A stretch of 64,000 bases of DNA from DASQPR01 sp963836775 (GCA_963836775.1 CAWIKR010000002.1:1984001-2048000), one strand, 5' to 3'. Shown: positions 32,827 through 41,903, counted from the stretch's first letter. Made by a program: numbers and translations. Notes: generated from the letters alone by a model not told the origin.

Positions 32827-33630
32827 TTAATGCCGGAACTGGTTGAAGTCCGGCGGCCGCTTTTCGGCGAACGCGGTCGCGCCCTCCATGCCCTCGGCGG
32901 ACTTGCCGAACACCTCCAGCCCATCGAACGCGAGGTGCGAGATCCCGGACAGGTGGTCGGAGTCGGCGTTGAACGAGTGCTTGAGGAACCGCAGTGCCAT
33001 CGGCGAGTAGCCGGCGATCTTCTCGCCCCAGGCCACCGCCGTGGCGCGCAGCTCGGCCGCCGGGACCACCGCGTTGACCAGTCCCCAGCGCTCAGCCGTG
33101 TCGGCGTCGATCCGATCCAGCAGGAACCACATCTGCCGGGCTCGCTTTTCGCCGATGACGCGGGCCAAATAGGCGCTGCCGTATCCGCCGTCGAATGATC
33201 CGACCCGAGGCCCGGCCTGGGCGAACGTCGCCGACTCGGCGGCGATCGACAGATCGCAGATGACATGCAGGACATGACCGCCGCCGATCGCGATGCCGTT
33301 GACCGCCGCGATCACCGGCTTGGGAATGTCGCGGATGATGCGGTGCAGCCGTTCGATCTCGAAGGTGCCCCACTCGGTTTCGCCGTAGCCGCCGGTCTCG
33401 GCGCGCTCCTTCACGTCGCCGCCGGCACAGAAGGCGCGATCGCCGGCGCCGGTGAGGACGACCGCGGCGACCTGCGGGTTCGACCATGCGGTCTTGAACG
33501 CGAAGATCAACTCATCAACGGTACGGCCGCGGAACGAGTTCATCCGGTCCGGCCGGTTGATCTCAATGACGGCGACCGCGCCATCGCCGTCGACCGTGTA
33601 GTTCACATCGGTGAACTCCTCGATTCGCAT
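32827..33630 (-). CDS. Crotonase-fold enzyme of the MenB/BadI subgroup
   Basis: A 267-residue enoyl-CoA hydratase/isomerase family protein. It has NRPDRMNSFRGRTVDELI, the oxyanion-hole stretches GDRAFCAGGD and NGIAIGGGHVL, and GPRVGSFDGGYGSAYLAR with C-terminal EKRPPDF, features shared by naphthoyl-CoA synthase (MenB) and ketocyclohexanecarboxyl-CoA hydrolase (BadI). AGGAGGT ahead of the ATG at 33630 fixes the start. No other menaquinone gene is near, whereas two acyl-CoA activating enzymes and a mutase lie within 8 kb, so a catabolic CoA-ester role is at least as likely as menaquinone synthesis. Confidence 0.8.
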   Translation of the reverse strand: MRIEEFTDVNYTVDGDGAVAVIEINRPDRMNSFRGRTVDELIFAFKTAWSNPQVAAVVLTGAGDRAFCAGGDVKERAETGGYGETEWGTFEIERLHRIIRDIPKPVIAAVNGIAIGGGHVLHVICDLSIAAESATFAQAGPRVGSFDGGYGSAYLARVIGEKRARQMWFLLDRIDADTAERWGLVNAVVPAAELRATAVAWGEKIAGYSPMALRFLKHSFNADSDHLSGISHLAFDGLEVFGKSAEGMEGATAFAEKRPPDFNQFRH

Positions 33631-33675
33631 CCCGACCTCCTTGTCGTCGCGGCATCGCAGCCCCGGCACGGACAC

Positions 33676-33681
33676 TACTGT
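33676..33681 (+). promoter_or_regulatory. -10-like TACTGT for leaderless hydrolase
   Basis: TACTGT ends seven bases before the GTG at 33689, in the gap between divergent genes. Confidence 0.5.
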
Positions 33682-33688
33682 TCAATGT

Positions 33689-34486
33689 GTGATCGACGAA
33701 TCTGAGGGCGTGCTGGACCGGCCAGCGGCCGGGCCGGACTTCACTCGGGCCTACGGCACGGATCCCAATCAGCTGATCGATGTGCACCTGCCGCCGGAGT
33801 CGGCGACGCCGCGGGGTTTCGTGGTGTTCCTGCATGGGGGCTACTGGCGGGCCCACTACGACCGCGTGCACGCGCGCCCCGCGATCGCGGCCCTGATCGC
33901 CGACGGATATCTGGTGGCGAGCGTGGAGTATCGACGGGTCGGCCAGCCCGGCGGCGGCTGGCCGGGCACTCTGGAAGACGCGGTGGCCGGCATCGCCGCC
34001 GCCGTCGAGCTGGGCGCCGAGCTCGGCTTCGATGCGGCGCAGCCGGTGGTCGCCGGTCACTCCGCCGGCGGACATCTCGCATTGTGGGCGTCACATCGCC
34101 TCGGTCCGGACCAGATCGGCGGGGTTCTCGCGCTGGCCCCGGTGGTCGGCCTGGACGCGATGCAGCGTGCCGGTGTCGGCAACGGTGCCATGGCGGACCT
34201 GCTCGGCGGTGGGCCGGACGAGGTTCCGGAACGATACCGGGAGGCCGATCCTGGGGTAAATCTCCCGATTGGCGTGCCAGTCGTCGTAGTGCACGGCTCG
34301 CTCGACACCGTGGTCCCGACCGAATACGGTCGCGCGTTCGTGCATGCGGCAGTCGCGTCCGGGGACGATGTGACACTGGTCGAACTTCCGGACATCCAAC
34401 ACTTTGGGTTAATTGATCCGCTGTCATCGGCGTGGTCCGACGTGTCGGAAGGTCTTGCCAGCCTGACCGGCCGGGGGCGAGGATAG
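33689..34486 (+). CDS. Alpha/beta hydrolase, kynurenine formamidase-like
   Basis: A 265-residue cytoplasmic hydrolase. HGGYWRAHYD is the oxyanion-hole motif of the HGGxW esterase/formamidase group, GHSAGGHLALW holds the nucleophile Ser, and the acid and base are likely the Asp in VVHGSLDTVVP and the His in DIQHFGLIDP. The family includes arylformamidases of tryptophan breakdown and general carboxylesterases; no kynurenine pathway gene is nearby. It is transcribed away from the crotonase and toward the acyl-CoA cluster. Confidence 0.82.
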   Translation: MIDESEGVLDRPAAGPDFTRAYGTDPNQLIDVHLPPESATPRGFVVFLHGGYWRAHYDRVHARPAIAALIADGYLVASVEYRRVGQPGGGWPGTLEDAVAGIAAAVELGAELGFDAAQPVVAGHSAGGHLALWASHRLGPDQIGGVLALAPVVGLDAMQRAGVGNGAMADLLGGGPDEVPERYREADPGVNLPIGVPVVVVHGSLDTVVPTEYGRAFVHAAVASGDDVTLVELPDIQHFGLIDPLSSAWSDVSEGLASLTGRGRG

Positions 34487-34490
34487 GCGT

Positions 34491-34522
34491 CGCGCCGCTC
34501 CCGATTCCCCCTATTCGGCGCG
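34491..34522 (+). terminator. Weak inverted repeat after the hydrolase gene
   Basis: CGCGCCG and CGGCGCG form a 7-bp stem around an 18-base loop, just after the stop codon. A weak terminator candidate. Confidence 0.35.
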
Positions 34523-34547
34523 AACGTCCGAACGGTGGAGACAGGCT

Positions 34548-35733
34548 GTGGCAATGCTGAACCGGCGAGACACCCTGAAGTTGTTCGCGTCCATGGGCAT
34601 CGCGGGGGCAGCCGCACCGTTGCTGTCGGCGTGCACCGGATCGGGTGGCTCCGGCTCTGGCTCCAACACGCCGGTCCGGGTGGCATTCGTCTACCCGCAA
34701 TCCGGCGCGATGACGCTCGATGGGCGACGAGATGCGGGCCGGCTTCGAGCTCTATCTCCAGCAGCAGAACCACCTGCTCGGTGGGCGGCCGGCCCAGGTG
34801 AGCTACGTCAACGAGGGCGGATCTCCCGAAGATGGTCTGGCCGCGGTGACCGGAGTGCTCAAGGGCACCGGCAACACCCCGCCACCGGACGTCATCGTCG
34901 GCATCGGCACCTCGGCCGTGATGGCGAAGGTGCGGGACTCGATCGAGAAGGCGCAGATCCCGCTCATCGGTGCCAACGGCTCGCCGGCGAACCTGCTGAG
35001 CCCGAAATACATCTGGCGGGTGTCCTACGTTGACGGGGACGCCGGCGGAGTGCTGGCCAACTACTTCAACCAGCGCCAGATCGACCACGTCTACGTCTAT
35101 GACGACGGCAGCGTGGACGGCATGACCGAGGCCGACTCGTTCCGCAGCAGCTTCAAGCGGACCCAGTCGTCGCAGTCGGGCAACATGAACCAGGCGCTCA
35201 ACGAGATCCAGAACGGCAACGCCCGGGTCGTGGTGGCCGCCTGCAACGGTGCCGCCGCGAGCAGCTTCCTGAAGGCGTACCGCAACGCGCAGATCAACCT
35301 TCCGCTCTACGGCCCGGGATTCCTGACCGAGGGCTTCGTCGTCGACGACAAGTCGGTCGCGGCCGCCGCGCGCGACGTCTACACGGTGCTGAACTACGCG
35401 CCGGACCTGGACAACGACGCCAACCGGCAATTCGCTTCGCAGTATTTCGGGCAGCACCCGAACAGCGAGCCGAGCACCTACGCCATGGCGAGCTACGACG
35501 CGCTGAACGTGCTGGACCGGGCCATCAGCCTGATCAACGACGACGTCAACGCCCACACCATCAACTCCGCGCTCGGCGGCGTCGGCCAGTTCGACAGCCC
35601 GCGCGGTCAATGGCAGTTCAACCAGAGCCGGACGCCGCAGCAGACGTGGTATCTCCGCCAGTTCATGAAGGACGGCCGGGTCTGGCAGAACAACGTCATC
35701 CAGCGCCTGGACACGCCGACTCTGACGGCGTGA
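34548..35733 (+). pseudogene. Branched-chain/amide-type substrate-binding lipoprotein, frameshifted
   Basis: About 394 residues of a type-I periplasmic binding protein (ABC uptake family) split over two frames. Frame one gives a Tat-like lipoprotein signal (NRRDTLKLF, lipobox LLSAC) and TPVRVAFVYPQSGAMT. Near 34717-34722 the frame moves by one, and the rest (GDEMRAGFELYLQQQ through the end) is intact. Removing one G from the GGG at about 34719-34721 restores a continuous LDGDEMRAG reading. GGAG upstream and GTG 34548 (or ATG 34554) are the start. No permease or ATPase follows, so even intact it would be an orphan. It could be a true pseudogene or a one-base assembly error. Confidence 0.8.
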
Positions 35734-35734
35734 T

Positions 35735-35762
35735 CGTCCCGGCGATCATGACGGCCGGGACG
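35735..35762 (+). terminator. Hairpin after the binding-protein gene
   Basis: CGTCCCGGC and GCCGGGACG form a perfect 9-bp stem two bases after the stop codon. No T tract follows. Confidence 0.6.
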
Positions 35763-35826
35763 GCGGCCGCCGGCGGAATATCGCGTGTTGTTGACGACCG
35801 CAACGCAAGCGTGACACGCTCGGGCC

Positions 35827-38043
35827 GTGCTCGATGTGCTGTGGGCGGCGACCAGCGTCGCTGTGGTGGGCGCCAGCGCTCGCGCCGGTGCGCCGGGTCA
35901 TAGCGTCCTCCGCTATCTCGAGCGGTTTGGCTATGCCGGCCGGGTGATTCCGATCAACCCGAACGCCGACCGGATCGGTGATCGGCCGGCGTGGTCGAGC
36001 GTGTCGGCCTATCGAGCGGCCACCGGGGAGCCGGTTGATCTTGCAGTCGTGCTGGTCCCGGCGTCGGCTTGCCTGGACGCGATCACCGACTGCGCGGACG
36101 CGGGAGTCGCGGTGGCGATCGTCGGCTCGTCCGGCTTCGCCGAGGTCGGTCCGGAGGGGCGCGCACTGCAGTCGAAGCTGGTGGCGGTGGCCCGGGCCGG
36201 TGGCATGCGCTTGGTCGGACCCAACTGCATCGGTGCGCTGGGTCCGCAGACCGGGCTGGTCGCGAGCTTCAGTCCACTCTTCGGCGGAGCCGAAACAAGG
36301 CTGCTCAGTGGCGGAGCCGAAACAAGGCTGCTCAGTGGCGGAGCCGAAACAAGGCTGCTCAGCGGCGGAGCCGAAACCAGACCGCTCAGCGGCGAAGCCG
36401 AAACCAGACCGCTCAGCGGCGAAGCCGAAACAAGGCTGCGCAGCGGCGGAGCCGACGGGTCGCTCCGGGCGTCGGATTCGGCGCCGCGCGCGATCGGCTT
36501 CGCGTCCGCCAGCGGCGCGCTCGGCTTCGGCACCGTCAGCCTGGCGCTCGACCGCGGGCTGCCATTGCGGGCCGCGGTCAGCACCGGCAACGAGGCCGAC
36601 GTGTCCGCCCTCGAAGTCCTCACTGCCCTGGCCCGCGATCCGGAGTGCGGGGCGCTTCTGGGGTACGCGGAATCGCTGTCCGACGCGAACGGCCTGCGCG
36701 CGCTGGCGGCTGCCGCGTCCGAGCACGGCAAGCCGGTGGCGTTGCTGGTCGGCGGAGTTTCCGAGGCGGGTGCCCGAGCGGCCGCCTCGCACACCGGGGC
36801 GCTGGCGACCGGTGAGCGAGTGGTCGACGGCGTGCTCCGGCAGTTCGGCATCGAGCGCGTCGACGACGTGGACGAGCTGCTCGACGTCGGGGATGCGTAC
36901 GCGCTGATCGGCGGTGCCGTGGGCGACCGGGTCGCGGTGATCACCACGTCCGGAGGCTCCGGCATCCTGGCGACCGATGCCATCGCCCGACACCGGCTGC
37001 GCCTGGCCGACCTCGCGCCGTCGACCCGCGCCGAGCTGGCCCAGATCGTGCCGGCCTATGGTTCCGCGGCCAATCCGGTGGACGTGACCGCGACCGTGAT
37101 GAGCGACCGCTCGCTGGTCGGCCGTGCGCTCCACGCGGTCGCCGGCGACCCCGGCGTGGATGCACTGGTGGTCTGCTTCTGTGTGCTCGTGGGCGCCGAC
37201 GTGGATGCGATCGTCGACGCACTCGCCGAGGTCAAGCAGCGGTTCGGCAAGCCGGTGCTGGTGGCTCGCACCGGGGCCGAGCACCTCGCACCGCAGGCCA
37301 CGGCCGCGCTGCGGGCGGCCGGCGTGCCCAGCTATCCGACCCCGGGCCGGGCGGTCCGGGCGGTCGCGGCGCTGCACCGCAGCCGGCCGCGGCCGGGGAT
37401 CGCGACCACGGCTGACGGTGTCGCTTCACGAGCTCCGGGCAGCGGCGAGGCGGAGCTGAAGGCGGCTCTGGCCGAGGCCGGGATCCGGGTGCCGATCGGC
37501 CGGGTGGTCACCGACGAGGCAACCGCCGTGGCGGCCTGCCCGGAACGTGCCGTGTTCAAGGTGGTGGCACCGGGTCTGGTGCACAAGTCCGACGTCGGCG
37601 GGGTGCTGCTCGGCATCGATGCCGGGCGGGCCGGGGATGCGTACCACCAATTGATGGCCGTGCCCGGCGCCGCCGGAGTCCTGGTCGAAGAGCAGGTCCC
37701 GGCGGGCATCGAGGTACTTGTCGGAGTGGCTGACTCGGCGCTGGGGCGGATCCTGAGCGTCGGCGTCGGCGGGGTGCTCACCGAAGTGGTCGACGATGTC
37801 GCGATCCGGCTGCTGCCGGTCGGCGAGCCGGACGTCCGCGAAATGATCGCCCAGACCCGCGTCAGCGCGATGCTCGCCGGGCTGCGGGGAGCGCCGCCGG
37901 CGAACGTGGACGCGCTGGTCGAGCTGATCGTCGCGGTTGCGCGGCTGGCCGCGAACTGGCCCGGCGACCTGGATCTGAATCCTGTGGTGGTGACGCCGCG
38001 GGAGGCCATCGTGCTGGACGCGGCCCTGAGTGTGACGAGTTAG
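35827..38043 (+). CDS. ADP-forming acyl-CoA synthetase (fused alpha-beta)
   Basis: A 738-residue enzyme that should make an acyl-CoA from acid, CoA and ATP, giving ADP and phosphate. Order: CoA-binding Rossmann domain (SVAVVGASARAGAPGHSVLRYL, about 5-135), succinyl-CoA-ligase-like domains with phospho-His H322 in SHTGALA, and a C-terminal ATP-grasp domain (about 540-738, with AVFKVVAPGLVHKSDVGGV). Between LVASFSPLF and GFASASGALGF, where relatives have a short loop, lies a ~55-residue repeat insert. A CACGCT hexamer six bases before the GTG suggests a leaderless start. The ligase gene follows after 11 bases, so the genes form an operon. The acid substrate is unknown. Confidence 0.88.
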   Translation: MLDVLWAATSVAVVGASARAGAPGHSVLRYLERFGYAGRVIPINPNADRIGDRPAWSSVSAYRAATGEPVDLAVVLVPASACLDAITDCADAGVAVAIVGSSGFAEVGPEGRALQSKLVAVARAGGMRLVGPNCIGALGPQTGLVASFSPLFGGAETRLLSGGAETRLLSGGAETRLLSGGAETRPLSGEAETRPLSGEAETRLRSGGADGSLRASDSAPRAIGFASASGALGFGTVSLALDRGLPLRAAVSTGNEADVSALEVLTALARDPECGALLGYAESLSDANGLRALAAAASEHGKPVALLVGGVSEAGARAAASHTGALATGERVVDGVLRQFGIERVDDVDELLDVGDAYALIGGAVGDRVAVITTSGGSGILATDAIARHRLRLADLAPSTRAELAQIVPAYGSAANPVDVTATVMSDRSLVGRALHAVAGDPGVDALVVCFCVLVGADVDAIVDALAEVKQRFGKPVLVARTGAEHLAPQATAALRAAGVPSYPTPGRAVRAVAALHRSRPRPGIATTADGVASRAPGSGEAELKAALAEAGIRVPIGRVVTDEATAVAACPERAVFKVVAPGLVHKSDVGGVLLGIDAGRAGDAYHQLMAVPGAAGVLVEEQVPAGIEVLVGVADSALGRILSVGVGGVLTEVVDDVAIRLLPVGEPDVREMIAQTRVSAMLAGLRGAPPANVDALVELIVAVARLAANWPGDLDLNPVVVTPREAIVLDAALSVTS
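36283..36444 (+). repeat. 27-bp coding minisatellite in the acyl-CoA synthetase
   Basis: Six consecutive 27-bp units encode GGAETRLLS-type nonapeptides (variants end RPLS and RLRS), with a partial seventh. The first two units are identical in sequence and the third differs by one base, which points to recent expansion. The array keeps the reading frame. Confidence 0.95.
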
Positions 38044-38054
38044 GAGGCATCGGC

Positions 38055-39572
38055 GTGGACATCGGTCAACTGGTGGCGCGGTCGGCGAGCCGGTATGCGA
38101 CCCGCGTCGCGGTGCAGGGTCCGCAGGGCACGCAGACCTTTGCCGAACTCGGTGATCGAGTGATCCGGCTGGCCAATGCGCTGCTGGGTCTCGGGTTTCA
38201 GCCCGGCGACCGGGTCCTGGACCTGCAGCCGAACCAGAACTCATCGATCGAGATGGACCTGGCGTGCTGCACGTCCGGGCTGGTCCGGGTGGTCCTGAAC
38301 TATCGGCTGCACCCGGACGACTGGGCTCGCATCGCCGACGACTGCGGCGCGGTCGGCATGGTCTACGACGGCCGGTACGCGGAACCGAGCACCGCCCTCC
38401 GTGACGGCTTCGGTCCGCAGCGCGTGGTCGCGATCGGCGACGGACCCGGACTGTCCTACGAGACCCTGATCGCGAACGCGTCCGGAACCATGCCGTCGGT
38501 CGAGCGCCGGCCGGACGACCTGGTGTCGCTGAACTACACCTCGGGCACCACCGGCCGGCCCAAGGGCGTCCGGCGCACCCATCGCAACCGGTGGTCGTGC
38601 CTGGTCGGCATGACCTACGACGTGCTTTCGGCGGTGCCGTCGGAGCGGGACACCTACCTGCACGCCGGCCCGATCACGCATACGAGCGGCCTGTTCGTGC
38701 TGCCGTTCATCGCCGGCGGTGGCACCCAGCTGATCCATGGCTCGTACGACGCGGAGGCAGTTGTCGACGCGGTCGCCCACCACGGAGTCACCCACACCGC
38801 GCTGGTGCCGACCATGGTCGCGCGCCTGCTGGCCCTGGATCCGGAACCGCTGACCGGCCTGAAGATGCTCGGCTACGCCGGTGCGCCGATGCCGCCGGAA
38901 CAGATCCGGCAGGCGTACGACCGGCTGACGCCGAACCTGGTGCAGTACTACGGCCTGGTCGAGGCGATCCCGCCGGTGACCGTGCTGACCGCCGCCGATC
39001 ACGCGCGCGGGCTGTCCGGCGATTCGTCAATCCTGACCAGTGCCGGCCGGGCCGCGCTCGGCGTCAGCCTGCGTACCGTCGACGAGGACGGCAAGCCCGT
39101 GCCGGTCGGCGAGATCGGCGAGGTGGTGGTGCGCGGTGACCTGGTGATGAGTGGCTACTGGGGAGCCGCGGGCGGATCGGTGCGGGCCGTGGTGGACGGC
39201 TGGCTGCACACCGGCGACCTGGGCCGGCTCGACGACACCGGCCGGCTGTGGCTGGTCGATCGCAAGGGCGACATGATTATCACGGGTGGCTACAACGTCT
39301 ATCCGCGGGAAGTCGAGGACGTGATCGCCGCGGTCCCCGGGGTTCGTGAGGTCGCGGTGGTCGGGGTCCGCGATCCGGACTGGGGCCAGCGGGTGGTGGC
39401 GCTGTTCACCGGCTCGGCCAGCGCCGACGTGGTGTCGGCGCACTGCCGGGACCAGCTCGCCTCGTTCAAGCGGCCGAAGGAGGTGCGCCAGGTGGACGAG
39501 TTCCCGTTGAATGCCACCGGCAAGGTCGCCAAGAACCTGCTGCGCGCGTCGTTGGAGGCGGCTGATGCCTGA
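38055..39572 (+). CDS. AMP-forming acyl-CoA synthetase
   Basis: A 505-residue ANL-superfamily ligase that activates a carboxylic acid through an acyl-adenylate. The P-loop is NYTSGTTGRPKGVRRTHRN (about residue 162), the A5-like region NLVQYYGLVEAIPPVT, the hinge GWLHTGDLGRLDDTG, the A8 stretch DRKGDMIITGGYNVYPREVE and the catalytic lysine in NATGKVAKN near the end. GGAGG at 38043-38047 supports the GTG start. The stop overlaps the mutase start by eight bases. Two different kinds of acyl-CoA synthetase side by side suggest two acids, or uptake-activation plus intermediate activation, in one pathway. Confidence 0.92.
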   Translation: MDIGQLVARSASRYATRVAVQGPQGTQTFAELGDRVIRLANALLGLGFQPGDRVLDLQPNQNSSIEMDLACCTSGLVRVVLNYRLHPDDWARIADDCGAVGMVYDGRYAEPSTALRDGFGPQRVVAIGDGPGLSYETLIANASGTMPSVERRPDDLVSLNYTSGTTGRPKGVRRTHRNRWSCLVGMTYDVLSAVPSERDTYLHAGPITHTSGLFVLPFIAGGGTQLIHGSYDAEAVVDAVAHHGVTHTALVPTMVARLLALDPEPLTGLKMLGYAGAPMPPEQIRQAYDRLTPNLVQYYGLVEAIPPVTVLTAADHARGLSGDSSILTSAGRAALGVSLRTVDEDGKPVPVGEIGEVVVRGDLVMSGYWGAAGGSVRAVVDGWLHTGDLGRLDDTGRLWLVDRKGDMIITGGYNVYPREVEDVIAAVPGVREVAVVGVRDPDWGQRVVALFTGSASADVVSAHCRDQLASFKRPKEVRQVDEFPLNATGKVAKNLLRASLEAADA

Positions 39573-41058
39573 GACTGCCGGCCAGTTCCCCTACACCCGG
39601 GGCATCACCGCCGATCCGCAGCCGTGGATCATGGGGCAGTACGCCGGATTCGGCACTCCGGCCCAGTCCAACAAGCGCTATCGCCAACTGCTCGATGCCG
39701 GCGTCACCGGTTTCTCGGTGGCGCTGGACCTGCCCACCCAACTCGGCCTGGACTCCGATGACCCCCGCGCGGTCGGTGAGGTCGGCCGGGTCGGCGTCGC
39801 CATCGACTCGCTGGACGACATCGCGACGCTGCTCGACGGCATCCCGCTGGAGCAGATCACCCAGGTGCGGACGACCGCGAACTCGATCGGCTATGTGTGG
39901 GCGGCGATGTTCGGCGCGCTCGCCCGGCAACGCGGTGTCGATCCGAACGCGTTCGGCCTGTTCATCCAGAACGACGTGCTCAAGGAGTACATCGCCCGGG
40001 GCACCCAGATCTTCCCGCCGGGGCCGTCGCTGCGGCTCGCGGTCGACACCATCGAGCACTGCGTGCGCACGACTCCGCGATGGGTGCCGCTGGCCATGTC
40101 GGGCTACCACATCGCCGAGGCCGGTGGCGATGCCGCGCAAGAGGTCGGCTACACGTTCGCCAACGCGATCGCCTACCTGGACGAGGTCCGGCGCCGCGGC
40201 CTGTCGATCGATGCGGTCGCCCCGACGCTGTTCACCTTCCTCTCGGTCGGCATCAACTTCCTGGACGAGGTGGCCAAGCTGCGCGCCGCCCGCCGGGTCT
40301 GGGCACACCTGGTCCGGTCCCGCTACTCGACCACCGACCCGCGGGCCGAGCAGTTGCGGATCTTCGCGTTCACCGCGGGATCGTCGTTCACCGCGGCGCA
40401 GCCGCTCAACAACATCGTCCGGGCCAGCGTCGAAGCCCTGGCCGCTGCGCTCTCCGGTGTGCAGACGCTGCACGTGTCGGCCTATGACGAGGCGCTCGGT
40501 GTGCCGACCGAGGCCGCGGCCACGTTGGCGTTGCGTACGCAGCAGGTGGTCGCGTTCGAGACCGGAGTGCTGTCGGCCGCCGACCCGCTCGGCGGCTCGT
40601 ACGAGATCGAAGCGCGGACCGACGCCGTCGAACGCCGGATCCTGGACGTCCTGGCTGATATCGAGCGGCGTGGCGGCGCACTCGCCTGCATCGAGAACGG
40701 CTATTTCCGGCGCCAGCTCGGCGACGCCGCCTACCGCCAGATGAGGGACGTCGAGTCCGGCGACCGGGTGGTCGTCGGAGTGAACCGGTTCGAGGCCGCC
40801 GCCCACGAGTCGCTGGAGGTCTTCACCGTCGACCCGGCGCTCGAGGCGGAACGCATCGACGACCTGGCGCGGCTTCGCGAGCGGCGGTCCCAGGACCATG
40901 TGGATGGCACGCTCGCGCAGCTCACCGAGGTCGCCCGCGGGACCGGCAACGTGGTGCCCGCGGTGCAGGCGGCGCTGGAGGCCGGCGCCACCATCGGCGA
41001 GGTGGTCGGTGCGCTGCGGCTGGTGTTCGGAGCGTGGCGCCCGGACGTGGAGATTTAG
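39565..41058 (+). CDS. Acyl-CoA mutase large subunit (methylmalonyl-CoA mutase family), no B12 domain
   Basis: A 497-residue catalytic subunit of an adenosylcobalamin-dependent carbon-skeleton mutase. Family blocks: PYTRGITADPQPWIMGQYAG, SVALDLPTQLGLDSDDP, FIQNDVLKEYIARGTQIFPP, H182 in SGYHIAEAG, FTAAQPLNNIVR and PTEAAATLALRTQQVV. The C-terminal B12-binding domain is absent, as in isobutyryl-, 2-hydroxyisobutyryl- and pivalyl-type mutases, whose small subunit is encoded separately. No such small subunit is in the window. Replacement of the usual FFFNAH-type stretch by FLSVGI hints at an unusual substrate. GGAGG at 39554-39558 fixes the ATG, overlapping the ligase gene. Confidence 0.9.
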   Translation: MPETAGQFPYTRGITADPQPWIMGQYAGFGTPAQSNKRYRQLLDAGVTGFSVALDLPTQLGLDSDDPRAVGEVGRVGVAIDSLDDIATLLDGIPLEQITQVRTTANSIGYVWAAMFGALARQRGVDPNAFGLFIQNDVLKEYIARGTQIFPPGPSLRLAVDTIEHCVRTTPRWVPLAMSGYHIAEAGGDAAQEVGYTFANAIAYLDEVRRRGLSIDAVAPTLFTFLSVGINFLDEVAKLRAARRVWAHLVRSRYSTTDPRAEQLRIFAFTAGSSFTAAQPLNNIVRASVEALAAALSGVQTLHVSAYDEALGVPTEAAATLALRTQQVVAFETGVLSAADPLGGSYEIEARTDAVERRILDVLADIERRGGALACIENGYFRRQLGDAAYRQMRDVESGDRVVVGVNRFEAAAHESLEVFTVDPALEAERIDDLARLRERRSQDHVDGTLAQLTEVARGTGNVVPAVQAALEAGATIGEVVGALRLVFGAWRPDVEI

Positions 41059-41654
41059 CCGTTCGAGCTGGGCTGCGCGCTGCGGTTCGGGGTCGGGCGC
41101 AGCGGCTCGCAGGTCTTCAGCGCCGCCGCGACCTTCGGGTCGGCGGTGCTCAGCGGGGTGCCCTGGTCCATCGTCACGCCGTGGTCCTGCAGGCAGTTGC
41201 GGTAGGCCTGAAACTCGCTGTTGTTCTGGTTGCCGCCGCCGTTGGTCGCCGGCCGCTTGGACTCGCACTTGGCCAGCGCGTTCTTCCACGTGGTCGCGTC
41301 GACGCCGGCCGGCGGGTTGTTCGGGTCGCCGAAGAGGCCACCGCCACCGAAACCGCCGCCACCGAAACCGCCGCCACCGAAGCCGCCACCTCCGAACCCG
41401 CCACCCCGGCCGGCGCCCGGAGACCGGGACGGCCGCGGTTCGCCGCTGGGCCGGCCCGACGGGCGGCCGGTGGGCCGGCCGAACGACGGCAGCTTCACGC
41501 CGTTCTGGCTCAGGCAGGTGGTGTAGGCGGCGAACGCGTTGCTGCCGTTCGAGGCCGCGGCCGCCGGCTTGGCGCCGGAACCGCTGCTGCCACAAGCGCT
41601 GAGCACCGTCAGCGCCACACCCATCAACACCACGCCAGCAGCGCGTCGCATCAC
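41055..41654 (-). CDS. Lipoprotein with paired Cys-(H/N)GV motifs and Gly-rich repeat
   Basis: A 199-residue secreted lipoprotein: N-terminal signal with lipobox VLSAC (Cys about residue 21). Two short segments, AYTTCLSQNGVKLPSF and AYRNCLQDHGVTMD, are similar to each other and to segments in the lipoprotein encoded at 43951. A central stretch is low complexity (about six FGGGG repeats). No enzymatic motif is seen. It converges with the mutase gene, overlapping it by four bases, and lies upstream of the histidine kinase gene's 3' end in the same orientation. It may be a ligand- or metal-binding surface protein. Confidence 0.7.
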   Translation of the reverse strand: MMRRAAGVVLMGVALTVLSACGSSGSGAKPAAAASNGSNAFAAYTTCLSQNGVKLPSFGRPTGRPSGRPSGEPRPSRSPGAGRGGGFGGGGFGGGGFGGGGFGGGGLFGDPNNPPAGVDATTWKNALAKCESKRPATNGGGNQNNSEFQAYRNCLQDHGVTMDQGTPLSTADPKVAAALKTCEPLRPTPNRSAQPSSNG

Positions 41655-41903
41655 GGCACTCTCCTCATGACGAACCCGCCGCCCGAGGCGGCCGTCGGCA
41701 ACCAGGGATCAGACCGCATCTACCTCGATGCAGGATCGGACGTACCTCGAAGGAAGCTGGGACCTACGTCGAGGAGGTTCAGCGTGCTGCCAGGTCGGCG
41801 CCGGTCATCGGTCCGCTGACGGGGAAGTCCGGTGGCGGTGATTGGCATTTACGCCGCCTTATCGGCCATCCGGGCAGACTTGTGATAGATGCAACGCTTT
41901 GTC
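41655..41903. other. Intergenic region
   Basis: About 250 bases between the lipoprotein start and the kinase stop, both minus strand. No gene or clear repeat; the plus strand holds GACCTACGTCGAGGAG-like and GACGTACCTCGAAGG-like segments near 41739-41780 that look like an imperfect repeat upstream of the lipoprotein gene. Confidence 0.4.

Noticed and set aside
32827..33630. Firm naming as menB
   Set aside because: The MenB-like segment is also shared by BadI-type hydrolases, and no other menaquinone gene is close, so the narrower name was not used.
36069..36815. Second-frame repeat protein within the acyl-CoA synthetase
   Set aside because: The 27-bp repeat is open in other frames for the same trivial reason; only the frame in which the ligase domains continue on both sides is credible.
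39466..41595. Long minus-strand open frame antisense to the mutase
   Set aside because: It is a shadow of the mutase and lipoprotein genes; the sense frames have family motifs.
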